This document shows, piece after piece, positions 18,767 through 27,255 of a stretch of DNA of 59,999 bases. Source of the DNA: Phormidesmis priestleyi BC1401 (lineage in GTDB: Bacteria; Cyanobacteriota; Cyanobacteriia; Leptolyngbyales; Leptolyngbyaceae); NCBI RefSeq assembly GCF_001650195.1, contig NZ_LXYR01000030.1, positions 1 to 59,999 on the forward strand. The letters are read 5' to 3'. Both the position numbers and the translations under genes were made by a program. Under the pieces are notes generated by a model. It had not been told where the DNA came from. It saw only the letters and a list, made by a program, of their open reading frames with translations, and made no database searches. Within the stretch, counting starts at the first letter, position 1; every line of letters begins with the position of its first letter.

Positions 18767-19225
18767 CTATGGAGTGATAGTTTGCCAGTGTTGGGCGATC
18801 GTAAAGCGGGAGAGATGCCCTACATTGGTGGTTGCGATAATGACTTCTTGTTGAATTTGCTGGGCGATCGTGATGGCTTGGGCGGCAAGGATAACGTCTC
18901 CATCTGGAGACATGGGGTCTGCGGTAGGCTGTCCTTGTTGCCGAACGATCGCCCAAAGTTCAGCGGCTTTAAGGATCATTTCGGTGGTGATGGGGACGTA
19001 TGCCAAGACGGTTTTGAGTTGGTCGAGTTGTTGAACGCTCCGTTGTTTCCCTGCACGGATGAGTTCTCGACGCACTTCATAGTCAGCAATTTCGGGAACA
19101 AAAACGATCGCACCTTGCCGAATCTGGAAGTCGAGCCAGAGTTGGCATTCTAGAGTTGTTCCGTTTGCTTTAGGATTTGTCACCATGCTCAAAGGTCCAG
19201 AATCTAGAAAAATGTGGCGGGTCAT
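18767..19225 (-). CDS. PIN-domain toxin (VapC-like)
   Basis: PIN-domain toxins are Mg-dependent RNases, usually cutting tRNA or rRNA when freed from their antitoxin. The 152-residue protein has the first acidic residue at HIFLDSGPLSM, an internal glutamate in VPEIADYEVRREL, the acidic PMSPDGDVILAAQAI and the final TTNVGHLSRF strand. In that strand Asn occupies a position often filled by Asp. It overlaps the DUF104 gene by four bases (ATGA), the usual order and coupling for an antitoxin-toxin operon. Confidence 0.85.
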   Translation of the reverse strand: MTRHIFLDSGPLSMVTNPKANGTTLECQLWLDFQIRQGAIVFVPEIADYEVRRELIRAGKQRSVQQLDQLKTVLAYVPITTEMILKAAELWAIVRQQGQPTADPMSPDGDVILAAQAITIAQQIQQEVIIATTNVGHLSRFTIAQHWQTITP

Positions 19226-19479
19226 GAGGAAAAGAGAGGACGGTCTGAGAGGCGGTCTTCATCAAGAGATTGCTGGAGAAATTCCCAAGTTTCGCGCTGT
19301 TCTTGTTCATCGCCTTCTTCTCGCCAAGAACGGAGGAGGTCGAGAGCGGCTTGATTGATTAGAGGGGCAGGGTGTTCTGGGTTCAGGATGCGGATTTGAA
19401 TTTGTTGCCCTTCGGTTAGGTTTAGAGGGGTTGTGGGACGGAGGATGCCAGCTTCATAAATGACGGTGAAATCAGCCAT
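19222..19479 (-). CDS. DUF104/AF2212-type antitoxin
   Basis: An 85-residue protein starting MADFTVIYEAGILRPTTPLNLTEGQQIQIRI, the beta-strand pattern (YExGxLrPlxPLxLxEGq) of the AF2212/DUF104 antitoxin family, followed by an acidic helical tail that should wrap the toxin. It is the upstream partner of the PIN toxin, sharing ATGA. It starts inside the reading frame of a truncated MazF-like stub, so its expression may now depend on the promoter of the older antitoxin gene upstream. Confidence 0.85.
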   Translation of the reverse strand: MADFTVIYEAGILRPTTPLNLTEGQQIQIRILNPEHPAPLINQAALDLLRSWREEGDEQEQRETWEFLQQSLDEDRLSDRPLFSS

Positions 19480-19562
19480 TTTCGGGTGCCGTGGTCAAGG
19501 ATAGTCTCATTGTAGTGTGGAGATTTGTTAGCGTTGTAGAGCCAGATTTCTCCTCTATGCAT
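19422..19562 (-). pseudogene. MazF/PemK-like toxin stub
   Basis: From ATG at 19562 the frame reads MHRGEIWLYNANKSPHYNE and continues into the DUF104 gene, ending at 19422 after 46 residues. MHRGEIWL is the invariant start of MazF/PemK ribonuclease toxins; everything after it departs from the family. It overlaps the upstream antitoxin's stop by eight bases, the arrangement expected of an antitoxin-mazF operon. Most likely the toxin body was deleted and the DUF104-PIN pair now sits in its place. Confidence 0.6.
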
Positions 19563-19785
19563 GGTTCTGATAGCCTTGAAATTCGTCAGGATCTTCGTCA
19601 GTCCACTGCGTGAGTTCGCCTCCGACCTGGTAGAACGGACGTATACGCTCAGCCGCTTGAATGAGGCTGAGTTTTTTCGGTAGAGCGATGTTCTGACGCA
19701 GAAGACGAGAAGCAACCTCAATCACTTCTAGGGTTTCCTCTGGTGTGAGATGTTGAAGGGCTTCGAGAACCTCGTTTTTACCCAT
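19555..19785 (-). CDS. Orphan antitoxin of a MazF-type pair
   Basis: A 76-residue protein with an N-terminal helical segment (MGKNEVLEALQHLTPEETLEVIEVASRLLRQ) and an acidic tail (TDEDPDEFQGYQNHA). As I remember, cyanobacterial antitoxins of this build ('LSxxExLeivEvAlrLvRe', acidic end) precede MazF toxins. Its expected partner survives only as a stub. With the DUF104/PIN pair directly downstream on the same strand, it may still supply their promoter. Confidence 0.6.
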   Translation of the reverse strand: MGKNEVLEALQHLTPEETLEVIEVASRLLRQNIALPKKLSLIQAAERIRPFYQVGGELTQWTDEDPDEFQGYQNHA

Positions 19786-20010
19786 AACTCAGATGGATTT
19801 TCTCAGGGTGAAGTGGATGGGTCTATTATCATTGATTTCTGGACGATCGAATTTGAGGGCGATCGCGGGTCTTGCGTTAAATATAAGCATAGGGAATGAG
19901 TGTTGATTACAGTTAAAAATGGTTATCCATCAAGAGCTTCCATTTCCAAGTTTTCATCTTCAATTTTTGACTGATGTACTTTCCATGCGTGATTTGATCA
20001 GAATACTTAG

Positions 20011-20016
20011 TATAAT
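20011..20016 (+). promoter_or_regulatory. -10 box of the retron
   Basis: A consensus TATAAT ends six bases before the a1 repeat, so a start site seven bases downstream would fall at the beginning of the msr-msd RNA. No good -35 hexamer is present at the standard spacing (TTGATC at 19994-19999 is only 11 bases away), so the promoter may be activator-dependent or weak. Confidence 0.55.
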
Positions 20017-20021
20017 AAAGT

Positions 20022-20035
20022 AACCAGATGCTCAC
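20022..20035 (+). repeat. Retron a1 inverted repeat
   Basis: AACCAGATGCTCAC, exactly complementary to the a2 repeat 128 bases downstream. In retrons these ends pair and present the branching G to the reverse transcriptase. Confidence 0.85.
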
Positions 20036-20163
20036 CAAGATAAATTTCCGCTGTGTATACGCGGCGGTCTTTCCTCAAGGGTAGCGATAGCGCAATTGCT
20101 GCTCTTACTTTACCTTGTGCTACCTGTGCTTACGTACAGTGGGGCGTTAAGTTGATATGTGTT

Positions 20164-20177
20164 GTGAGCATCTGGTT
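20164..20177 (+). repeat. Retron a2 inverted repeat
   Basis: GTGAGCATCTGGTT, the complement of a1. It overlaps codons 3-7 of the longest RT reading frame, so translation most likely starts downstream of it. Confidence 0.85.
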
Positions 20178-20213
20178 TCTACACAGTCTTCCCATTTAGA
20201 GATTGCTGATTTG

Positions 20214-21971
20214 ATGGAGAGTAATGACGGAATTAAGCAGCTCCTAGGTGGACTAGAATCTCGTCAGGATGTAGCGACGCTTCTGGATGTTACTGACCGT
20301 CAACTTAGATATCTTCTTTACTCGCCGAGATATAAGAAGTATGAAAAATTTGAGATAAAGAAAAAGATGGGAGGCGTAAGGCTTATTTACTCTCCTAGCC
20401 ATGCTCTTAAGAATCTACAGAGAAGACTGAACGCTATTCTTCAGCAAGTTTATCAGCCGAAGCCGTCTACTTATGGGTTTGTCAAGGGTAAGGGCATTGT
20501 GAAAAACGCAGAACAGCATCTCCGTCAGAAATGCGTTCTCAATCTTGATCTTAAGGACTTCTTCTCATCGATCAACTTTGGTAGAGTGCAGGGTCTGCTT
20601 AAAGCTGCTCCATACAATCTACTTCACGAAGTTGCAACCGTTTTAGCTCAAATTTGCTGCCACGAGTTTGAGGTTGATGGGCAGCTTAATAGGCGACTTC
20701 CTCAAGGGGCACCTACCTCACCAGTTATTTCTAATATGATCTACGCTCCGCTAGACAGTCAATTGCAGCGATTAGCTAAAAGGCACAAATGTATTTACAC
20801 TCGGTATGCTGATGACATCACATTTTCAACTTCTAAATCTAAATTTCCATCTTCACTAGCGTTTTATTCAGTAGGAGATGAAAAATGGCTTCTTGGAAAA
20901 GAACTATTGGAAGTTGTCGAAGGAAACGGATTCTCGGTAAATGAGAAAAAGACCAGGTTGGCAACTAAGTATCAGCATCAAGAAGTTACAGGAATTACAG
21001 TCAATCAAGATCTAAACGTCAAGCGGGATTATGTTAGGGAGATTCGTTCAATGCTCTATGTATGGAGAACGCATGGACTAGAAAAGGCAGAGGCTACATT
21101 TCTAGAAAAATTTGACAAAAAGCATAGACTGAACTCCATTACACCTTCTTTCAGAAGTGTTGTTAAAGGGAAAATAGAATTCTTAGGATCAGTGAAAGGT
21201 AAGTCAGATCCAATTTACTTAAAATTCACAGATGAGTTAAGAGTTTTAGCACCTGAATTAGTAAGCATTGATAAACTACTGAATTCTCCCATAGTTCGGG
21301 CGCAGATTATGACTGAAGGGAAAACTGATATCTACCATCTTAGAGCAGCTTTCAGCAATCTTCAAAAGAAAGGATTATTTTTATCTTTAGCTATTGATTT
21401 TGTAGATTTGCCGCCTGAGAAGCAGGGTGATAGTAATCTGGAGAAACACTGTGAATCACTATGTATAGTTACTCCTCAGTTCCCTGTTATTGCAATTTTC
21501 GATCGCGATAATTCCGCTATTCTGAAGAAAGTTCACGATGATTCAAAAGGGTTCAAAAGTTGGGGCAATGGAGTATATTCATTTGCATTACCTGTACCAA
21601 GCCATCGCCATGAAGATCCAGAAGTGTGCATAGAGCTTTACTACAGCAATGAAGAGGTAACGAGACTGAATCTCCAAGATCGGCGTTTGTTCTTGAACTC
21701 TGAGTTTAGTAAGAAAAGCTACAGGCATTCAGAAAACAAAATCCTCAGTACGACAAAGTTCAACGAGGTGAAAAATAATAGTCTAAAGATCATAGACAGC
21801 GAAGTTCACGATGATGCCGATAACAATGTTGCCTTATCGAAAAATGATTTTGCTAAGTGCATATTGAACTCAAACCCAGGCTTTGACAACTTTGATTTCT
21901 CTGAGTTTTCTGCGATTTTCGAGGTGATTGAAAAGATACTACAGCGTCATAACCTTGACAGTGCCGTCTGA
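20214..21971 (+). CDS. Retron reverse transcriptase fused to TOPRIM domain
   Basis: Makes msDNA from the upstream msr-msd RNA. Numbering from ATG 20214 (585 aa): LKDFF with the first catalytic Asp (about 112-115), the retron-specific NAxxH motif (NAEQH, about 98-102), QGAPTSPVISN (about 164-174), the YADD catalytic motif (198-201) and the retron VTG motif (VTGI, about 258-261). A second domain then shows TOPRIM signatures: TEGKTD with Glu 368 and the DxD of IFDRDN (D430, D432). This RT-TOPRIM layout and length match the Ec67/retron-Eco2 group (type I-C), in which the TOPRIM part is the antiphage effector. ATG 20157 would put a2 inside the gene. Codon choice is more AT-rich than its neighbours, suggesting transfer. 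Confidence 0.93.
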   Translation: MESNDGIKQLLGGLESRQDVATLLDVTDRQLRYLLYSPRYKKYEKFEIKKKMGGVRLIYSPSHALKNLQRRLNAILQQVYQPKPSTYGFVKGKGIVKNAEQHLRQKCVLNLDLKDFFSSINFGRVQGLLKAAPYNLLHEVATVLAQICCHEFEVDGQLNRRLPQGAPTSPVISNMIYAPLDSQLQRLAKRHKCIYTRYADDITFSTSKSKFPSSLAFYSVGDEKWLLGKELLEVVEGNGFSVNEKKTRLATKYQHQEVTGITVNQDLNVKRDYVREIRSMLYVWRTHGLEKAEATFLEKFDKKHRLNSITPSFRSVVKGKIEFLGSVKGKSDPIYLKFTDELRVLAPELVSIDKLLNSPIVRAQIMTEGKTDIYHLRAAFSNLQKKGLFLSLAIDFVDLPPEKQGDSNLEKHCESLCIVTPQFPVIAIFDRDNSAILKKVHDDSKGFKSWGNGVYSFALPVPSHRHEDPEVCIELYYSNEEVTRLNLQDRRLFLNSEFSKKSYRHSENKILSTTKFNEVKNNSLKIIDSEVHDDADNNVALSKNDFAKCILNSNPGFDNFDFSEFSAIFEVIEKILQRHNLDSAV

Positions 21972-22114
21972 AGAAGCCACAGAATCATACCAGCTTTATT
22001 TCTGAATCGACAAGTTGTGGATTGTGGCGAGGTCGGCGGAGTTGTTCCACCTGAAAGTCTCCACAGCATTAAACGAATGTATTGTACATCACCTTCGTCA
22101 GGTCAATTTGGTAC

Positions 22115-23437
22115 TCAGCGATCGTCCGAAGGGGGCTGACTCTGCTTCAAATACTTAAGCGAGAGATTGCGACCACTTTCAGCGTTAGGAAAGTCAGGAG
22201 TCAGTGCTAGGGCGTTGTTGTAGCTAGCGATCGCTGCCTCATGATTCTCTAATCGACTCAACGCCACTCCCCGGCTATACCAGGCTTTATCAAAGTCAGG
22301 AGTCAGACTCAACGCTTGGTCATAACTGGCGATCGCTGCCTCACTCTGCCCAACATGATCGAGCGATCGACCTCTGCGATACCAGCTTTCAGCGCACTTG
22401 GGATTGATCGCTAACGCTCGATCGAAGCTGGCGATCGCGTCGTCATAGCGCCCCAGTTTGCGAAGGGCAATGCCGCGACCACTCCAGGCTTCATGAAAAT
22501 CGGGTTTAGCAGAAACTGCTCGATCGTAGTAGCCGATCGCCTGACTCACATCGCCTAATCTCTGAAAAGCGCATCCCTGGTTATAAAGTGCTGCTGGAAA
22601 ATCAGGCTTGAGGTTGAGCGCCTCGTGATAGCTCTCGATCGCGTCTTCATAGCGCCACAGCGATTCCAGGGTGTTCCCTCGTTTATACCAGGCTTCATGA
22701 GAAGTAGGATTTAGCTGCAACGCTTTGTCGTAGCTTTCCAGAGCTTGTTCATCAAAGCCCAACTTGTGTAGAACATGGGCTTGATTGACCCACACTTCTG
22801 ACACGTTGGATTTGATTTGCAGGACTCGATCGTAGCTGCCCAAAGCATCTTCAAAGCGTCCCAATCGATTAAACAGATTGCCCTGATTATAGTGAGCGTC
22901 CGAAAAGTGAGGACGAACCTCTAGCGCTTTTTGGTAACTGACGATCGCTGCCTCATACTGTCGCAAATAAGTTAAGACAATACCTCGGTTATACCAGGCG
23001 CGGGCGTAATCGGGCTTGAGCTTGAGGGTTTCTTCATAGCTGTAAAGCGCCTCCTGACTGGAATTGAGCTTCATCAGCGCGTTGCCTCGGTTATACCAAG
23101 CTTTATAGTTTTTGGGGTATGGGTCAATAGCACGATCATAGCTAACAACCGCTTCGTTAAAAAACTCTAGTTTTGCCAGTGCCATGCCCTGATCGTTCCA
23201 AGCAGGCGCGTAGTCAGATTGAAGGACAATGACCTCTTGAAAATTGACGATCGCCGCTCGATAATGCCCCAACTCGTACAAGGCTTTGCCGCGCTCATAC
23301 CAGCCGACATACCAGTTGGGCTGTTTTTCTAGCGCTTTGTCAAACTGAGCGATCGCGCTTTCATAGGCTTTGGCTTTGCTCAACTGCCGCCCCTGCTGAA
23401 GAAAATAGTTGGCTTTTGAACTGAGAGGCTGACCCAT
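22115..23437 (-). CDS. TPR repeat protein (about 12 repeats)
   Basis: A 440-residue protein made almost wholly of 34-residue TPR units of the type 'YDEALASYDKALxxxPxxxxAWYNRGxALxxLGR', a protein-binding solenoid. No signal peptide, membrane span or enzymatic domain is visible. The repeats are diverged at DNA level, unlike those of the TPR gene at 27.9-29.6 kb. It stands alone, converging on the retron RT with a 143-base gap and lying downstream of the zincin gene on the same strand. Confidence 0.88.
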   Translation of the reverse strand: MGQPLSSKANYFLQQGRQLSKAKAYESAIAQFDKALEKQPNWYVGWYERGKALYELGHYRAAIVNFQEVIVLQSDYAPAWNDQGMALAKLEFFNEAVVSYDRAIDPYPKNYKAWYNRGNALMKLNSSQEALYSYEETLKLKPDYARAWYNRGIVLTYLRQYEAAIVSYQKALEVRPHFSDAHYNQGNLFNRLGRFEDALGSYDRVLQIKSNVSEVWVNQAHVLHKLGFDEQALESYDKALQLNPTSHEAWYKRGNTLESLWRYEDAIESYHEALNLKPDFPAALYNQGCAFQRLGDVSQAIGYYDRAVSAKPDFHEAWSGRGIALRKLGRYDDAIASFDRALAINPKCAESWYRRGRSLDHVGQSEAAIASYDQALSLTPDFDKAWYSRGVALSRLENHEAAIASYNNALALTPDFPNAESGRNLSLKYLKQSQPPSDDR

Positions 23438-23539
23438 AACCCCAGTGACCCAATAAAAGCAATCGTCACTCTATCACTATCAACCTTATGGGATCAGTAG
23501 CAAAATAACCAACTCAACTTACAAACATTACAAAAAGCG

Positions 23540-26317
23540 CTATTGCGATTGCAACTGTGCGTCTAATGCTTTGCCAATTCGATCGTGTGCTTCTTCTAAA
23601 TGTGCCTTGGTGTAAAGATCTTTGTCATCAACTTTTCGCATGGCTCGATCGAGCTTGCCGTGAAGCTGTTTGAGTTCATAGCGAGCGATCGTGCGGGCAT
23701 CTTCGGGGGCATTGACTTGCCTCAATACCATTGCGATCAGGGTGTTCATATATTCACGCTGCAGCGCGCGACGTAGACCCGAAAGCTTGACCCGATCGCC
23801 GGGTTGCAGCACTTCGCCCCAGATGCCCGTTTGCAGCGTGTCAAACAATTCTGGAATCGTCATCGCTTGCCCAGGCGCGGTTTTGAGTTCGGCATCTCTG
23901 AGACGAGCGAGGCGATCATAGCTCAACAAGTCAAACAAAACCATCGATTGCAAAAACAGAATGTTGTCATGAATCGGGTAGTCGAGATTGCTGGCTGGCT
24001 CGGTGCCCCAATGACTCCAGCGAGAGGGCGCGAGTTTGTTGAGAAGCTCTGGTGAGAATCGAAAGGTTTCTTCATTGAAGACATTTTTTTGCAGCACCGC
24101 TAATGCCTGACGCTGTTGCTCTAGCGGCACTGGCTCAAAGGGCAACCGTCCTTTTGCGTCGCCGTAGCGATAGCGGTTAAAAAACTGTCCGCCAACATAC
24201 TCGGTCAAAAATAGCGAGTATTGGAAGTAGTAATCAAACACTGCATTAAACGCGACGCGAACTTCGTTAAAGCTTTCTCCTTGACTGGGATATCGACTAT
24301 CGACTTTCTTCCACATCTCACGCGCATTATCCATCTGCCATTGTGTGTAGGTGAGCAAATTGCTGCTCAAATCAAACACGTTGACTTTGGGGTCGAGAAA
24401 TGACGACGCATCTTCATCGGTGGCATAAGCAAGGGCTGGCTCTGGTGCCCGTTGCGCGATTTTGTCGAGGGTGCGCGTCTCAGCCTGCGGCACTTTGGCA
24501 TCAATGGGCGTATAGCCATATTCGATCGCCCATTCGTCGTAAGGTCCAATCACTGAGGTGAAGAAATCACCCTGCTTAGTGCCCTGTGGAGCTAAGTTGA
24601 CCGGATTGTAGTCCATCACGGAGGCAACAAGTCCGTTCTTTTGAGTAATCGCAGTGTTGTTTAAGTCTTCTGACTTCAGCATGGCGCTGCCGTGGAAATT
24701 GTGTCTCAGTCCCAAGGTGTGTCCGATTTCATGGGCGATTAGTTCGCGCACAAATTCATGCACATAGTTTTTCATTTCAGGACTGCTCGGCAAGACGTTT
24801 TGAAACATCGACAGTGCCATATTGCCGACTGCAAACTGTTTGGTGGCATCTAGCCCATAGCACAGGTCTTGGTAGTTTCCTAAGTGCGACCCAAACCGCA
24901 GTTTGGGCACGGCTGGCTGCTCGGTTTTTGCCGAGTGGCGCTGGAGCGATCGAGCCGCCATCCCATAGCGACAGAGGTTAGAATTTCCAGTCAAATGAGC
25001 CGCAAAAGGCACGGTTGACATCTGATTCTGCTCGACGAGGGTGCGATAGTCTTGGTTGAGCGATCGCACAAAGTCGGCGGACACAATTATGTCTGCATCT
25101 AAAATCTCGCCCGTGAGTGGGTTGACCCGCGACGGACCCATTGCAAAAATCGCATCGGTCGAGTTAAACCAGCGAATCGTGTTGTAGCGCACATCTGCGG
25201 GGTCCCAATCGGCGTTATCGGGCATTTGCTGCACTGCGATCGCATCTTTAAACCCAATCTTTTCAAAGGCGCGATTCCACAGCAAAACGCCTTCTCTCAC
25301 AGCATCGCGATGTTCAACGGGAATGGTGTTTTCGAGCCAAAACACGATCGGTTTTTTGGGTGCAGACATCGCGGCAGTCGGGTCTTTTTTCTCTAAATGC
25401 CAGCGATTGATGTATCGAATAAACGCTTGTCGCGGCGTATCATCGTCTAAATCTTTAAACGCGCTGATGAAATAGCCGATGCGATCGTCGGCTAACCGGG
25501 GACGATAGCCGTTCTTTTCGGGCAGTTTAGAGAGGCTGTAGCGAACGCGCAAATTAAACGATCGGCTGTCGGGCAGTGCGGCAATGTAGCTCGGCATCGC
25601 GCTATCGGCATCGCCGCCTGAGAAGCCAAAAACTGACTCAATCTCGACGTTAAGCGGAAAGGCTTTTGCTTTACTCAAATAAGATTTGGTGGCATCGATC
25701 GTGTAGCTGCTTTTGAGATAGCTTGCGAGTACGGGTGTCAGTCCAGGCAGATCGCTCAATAGTAAAGGAGTCAGATCGACCAGAATGCTTTTTCGCTGAG
25801 GGTGAATGCTGCGGATGGGCAAGACTTCTAGCACCGAATCGCTGAAAGAGCGATCGACCGATCGTGCCATTGGGGTTCCCGCTTGGGCACGAAAAAACGT
25901 GTTGGGAATCACAAACTGAATGCCATTATTGACGCGACGAAAGGTGAAGAGAAAGTCGCCTAATGGCAATCCGCTATAAATTCCTCGCTCTCCCAGACCC
26001 GATTCGAGCGTCATGGCAGCGAGATAATTGCGATTCAACTGGTCAGGCTGAATTTCAGCAAACAGCTTTCCGGTCTTCTCATTTCGGTAGAGCGAAAACA
26101 GCCCTGGCGATCGAGTCGCTCCTTTCACTACTTGGTCAAAGGGTTTGAACTGAGGCTTTTCTGATTCACCGTCTTCCTCTACCGCATCTTTTTTAGGTGC
26201 CTCTGCCAAGGGAGTTTGAGCGCTCAGTCGATCGGGTAACCATTGATGGAAGCCTAGAGGCACCACAACCAAAAACAGCCCAAGTAGAAATGCGAGAAGA
26301 ATCGATCGTGGTTTCAT
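23540..26317 (-). CDS. Zinc-dependent metalloprotease (DUF5117/DUF4953 zincin)
   Basis: A 925-residue secreted zincin. It has an N-terminal hydrophobic signal (SILLAFLLGLFLVVVPLGF), a DUF5117-type beta region (about 60-300, including VKGATRSPGLFSLYRNEKTGKLFAEI) and the protease centre HEIGHTLGLRHNFHGS (about 537-552), which fits HExxHxxGxxH with three zinc-binding His and a catalytic Glu. The sequence SVMDYNPVN supplies the Met-turn. Substrate unknown; the protein should act in the periplasm or outside. Length is typical for this family. Confidence 0.9.
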   Translation of the reverse strand: MKPRSILLAFLLGLFLVVVPLGFHQWLPDRLSAQTPLAEAPKKDAVEEDGESEKPQFKPFDQVVKGATRSPGLFSLYRNEKTGKLFAEIQPDQLNRNYLAAMTLESGLGERGIYSGLPLGDFLFTFRRVNNGIQFVIPNTFFRAQAGTPMARSVDRSFSDSVLEVLPIRSIHPQRKSILVDLTPLLLSDLPGLTPVLASYLKSSYTIDATKSYLSKAKAFPLNVEIESVFGFSGGDADSAMPSYIAALPDSRSFNLRVRYSLSKLPEKNGYRPRLADDRIGYFISAFKDLDDDTPRQAFIRYINRWHLEKKDPTAAMSAPKKPIVFWLENTIPVEHRDAVREGVLLWNRAFEKIGFKDAIAVQQMPDNADWDPADVRYNTIRWFNSTDAIFAMGPSRVNPLTGEILDADIIVSADFVRSLNQDYRTLVEQNQMSTVPFAAHLTGNSNLCRYGMAARSLQRHSAKTEQPAVPKLRFGSHLGNYQDLCYGLDATKQFAVGNMALSMFQNVLPSSPEMKNYVHEFVRELIAHEIGHTLGLRHNFHGSAMLKSEDLNNTAITQKNGLVASVMDYNPVNLAPQGTKQGDFFTSVIGPYDEWAIEYGYTPIDAKVPQAETRTLDKIAQRAPEPALAYATDEDASSFLDPKVNVFDLSSNLLTYTQWQMDNAREMWKKVDSRYPSQGESFNEVRVAFNAVFDYYFQYSLFLTEYVGGQFFNRYRYGDAKGRLPFEPVPLEQQRQALAVLQKNVFNEETFRFSPELLNKLAPSRWSHWGTEPASNLDYPIHDNILFLQSMVLFDLLSYDRLARLRDAELKTAPGQAMTIPELFDTLQTGIWGEVLQPGDRVKLSGLRRALQREYMNTLIAMVLRQVNAPEDARTIARYELKQLHGKLDRAMRKVDDKDLYTKAHLEEAHDRIGKALDAQLQSQ

Positions 26318-26506
26318 TCTGATTGCCGTTCACCAAAGCAAGAGTTTTTTAGCTGCAAATCACTCACACTACCCTGACGCGAAACGCCACCGCTCAATGG
26401 TAGAGGATGACGTTGGAGTTTAGCTTAACTTATGAATTGGTTTTACAGGCTGCTCTCATTAAAAAGTTAGGTGATATGCTCAGAGGAATTTTATATCAGA
26501 ACCGTA

Positions 26507-27253
26507 ATGGACGATCGTGACCCAAAAACTGCGCTAATCGTCGGAGCGGGTCAAGGAATTGGCTTAGAGTTTGTGCGGCAGTTTCTCAGTGAGAATCGGG
26601 TCGATCGAGTCTATGCCACTTATCGAACTCCATCTTCAGAACTGGTTGCCATCCCCGATCCTCGGCTGCACTGCCTGCAAATGGACATCACTCAAGAGTC
26701 GCAGATTGCCTCCGCGATTCAAAAAATTCAGACCGAGACGACCACGCTGCACGCCATCATTAATTGTGTGGGTGTCTTGCACGATGGCGCGATGCAGCCT
26801 GAAAAGAGTTTGCGACATCTCAATACCGATCAACTGCTGCACTATTTTCAAGTGAATAGCATCGGTGCCGTGATGTTAGCCAAGCATGTGCAGCCCTTTT
26901 TGAAACATCGAAACCGCGCCATTTTTGCCACGATTTCCGCTAAGGTCGGCAGCATTGGCGACAACCAGTTAGGCGGCTGGTATGGCTATCGTGCCTCTAA
27001 AACCGCGCTGAATATGTTTATGCGAACGGTCGCGATCGAGTATGGACGAACCTGTCCTAGCACGATCGTGGTTACGCTCCATCCCGGCACCACTGACACT
27101 CAGTTATCTCGTCCGTTTCAGCGCAATGTTGCCCCTGAGAAGTTGTTTTCGGTCGATCGCACCGTCACGCAACTGTTACAGGTGATCGATCATCTACAAA
27201 ACAGTGATAGTGGAGAATTCTTCTCGTGGGATGGTAGTCGATTGCCTTGGTAG
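26507..27253 (+). CDS. SDR family oxidoreductase (CsgA/C-factor-like)
   Basis: A short-chain dehydrogenase of 248 residues from ATG 26507; an ATG at 26471 gives 12 extra residues before the fold. It has the nucleotide-binding glycine motif ALIVGAGQGIGLEFV, the NCVGVL strand, a catalytic Ser in FATISAKVGS and the YGYRASKTALN segment, fitting the YxxxK active site. It most resembles the C-factor-type SDRs. Substrate unknown. It converges with ruvC, their stops three bases apart. Confidence 0.88.
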   Translation: MDDRDPKTALIVGAGQGIGLEFVRQFLSENRVDRVYATYRTPSSELVAIPDPRLHCLQMDITQESQIASAIQKIQTETTTLHAIINCVGVLHDGAMQPEKSLRHLNTDQLLHYFQVNSIGAVMLAKHVQPFLKHRNRAIFATISAKVGSIGDNQLGGWYGYRASKTALNMFMRTVAIEYGRTCPSTIVVTLHPGTTDTQLSRPFQRNVAPEKLFSVDRTVTQLLQVIDHLQNSDSGEFFSWDGSRLPW

Positions 27254-27255
27254 GG

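Larger units (their letters stand above)
20022..20177 (+). ncRNA. Retron msr-msd RNA
   Basis: The template RNA of a retron. It is bounded by a perfect 14-bp inverted repeat: a1 AACCAGATGCTCAC at 20022-20035 and a2 GTGAGCATCTGGTT at 20164-20177. Just inside a1 is CAAGATAAATTT; G20039 is the likely branching guanosine that primes reverse transcription. Then comes an msr hairpin (CCGC...GCGG with a GTAT tetraloop, 20048-20064) and the msd stem (CAAGG-GTA at 20076-20083 with TACCTTG at 20111-20117, inner AGC/GCT pairs, loop near 20093-20097). A 6-bp hairpin CTGTGC/GTACAG follows at 20124-20139. The msDNA ends cannot be placed by eye. Confidence 0.85.
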
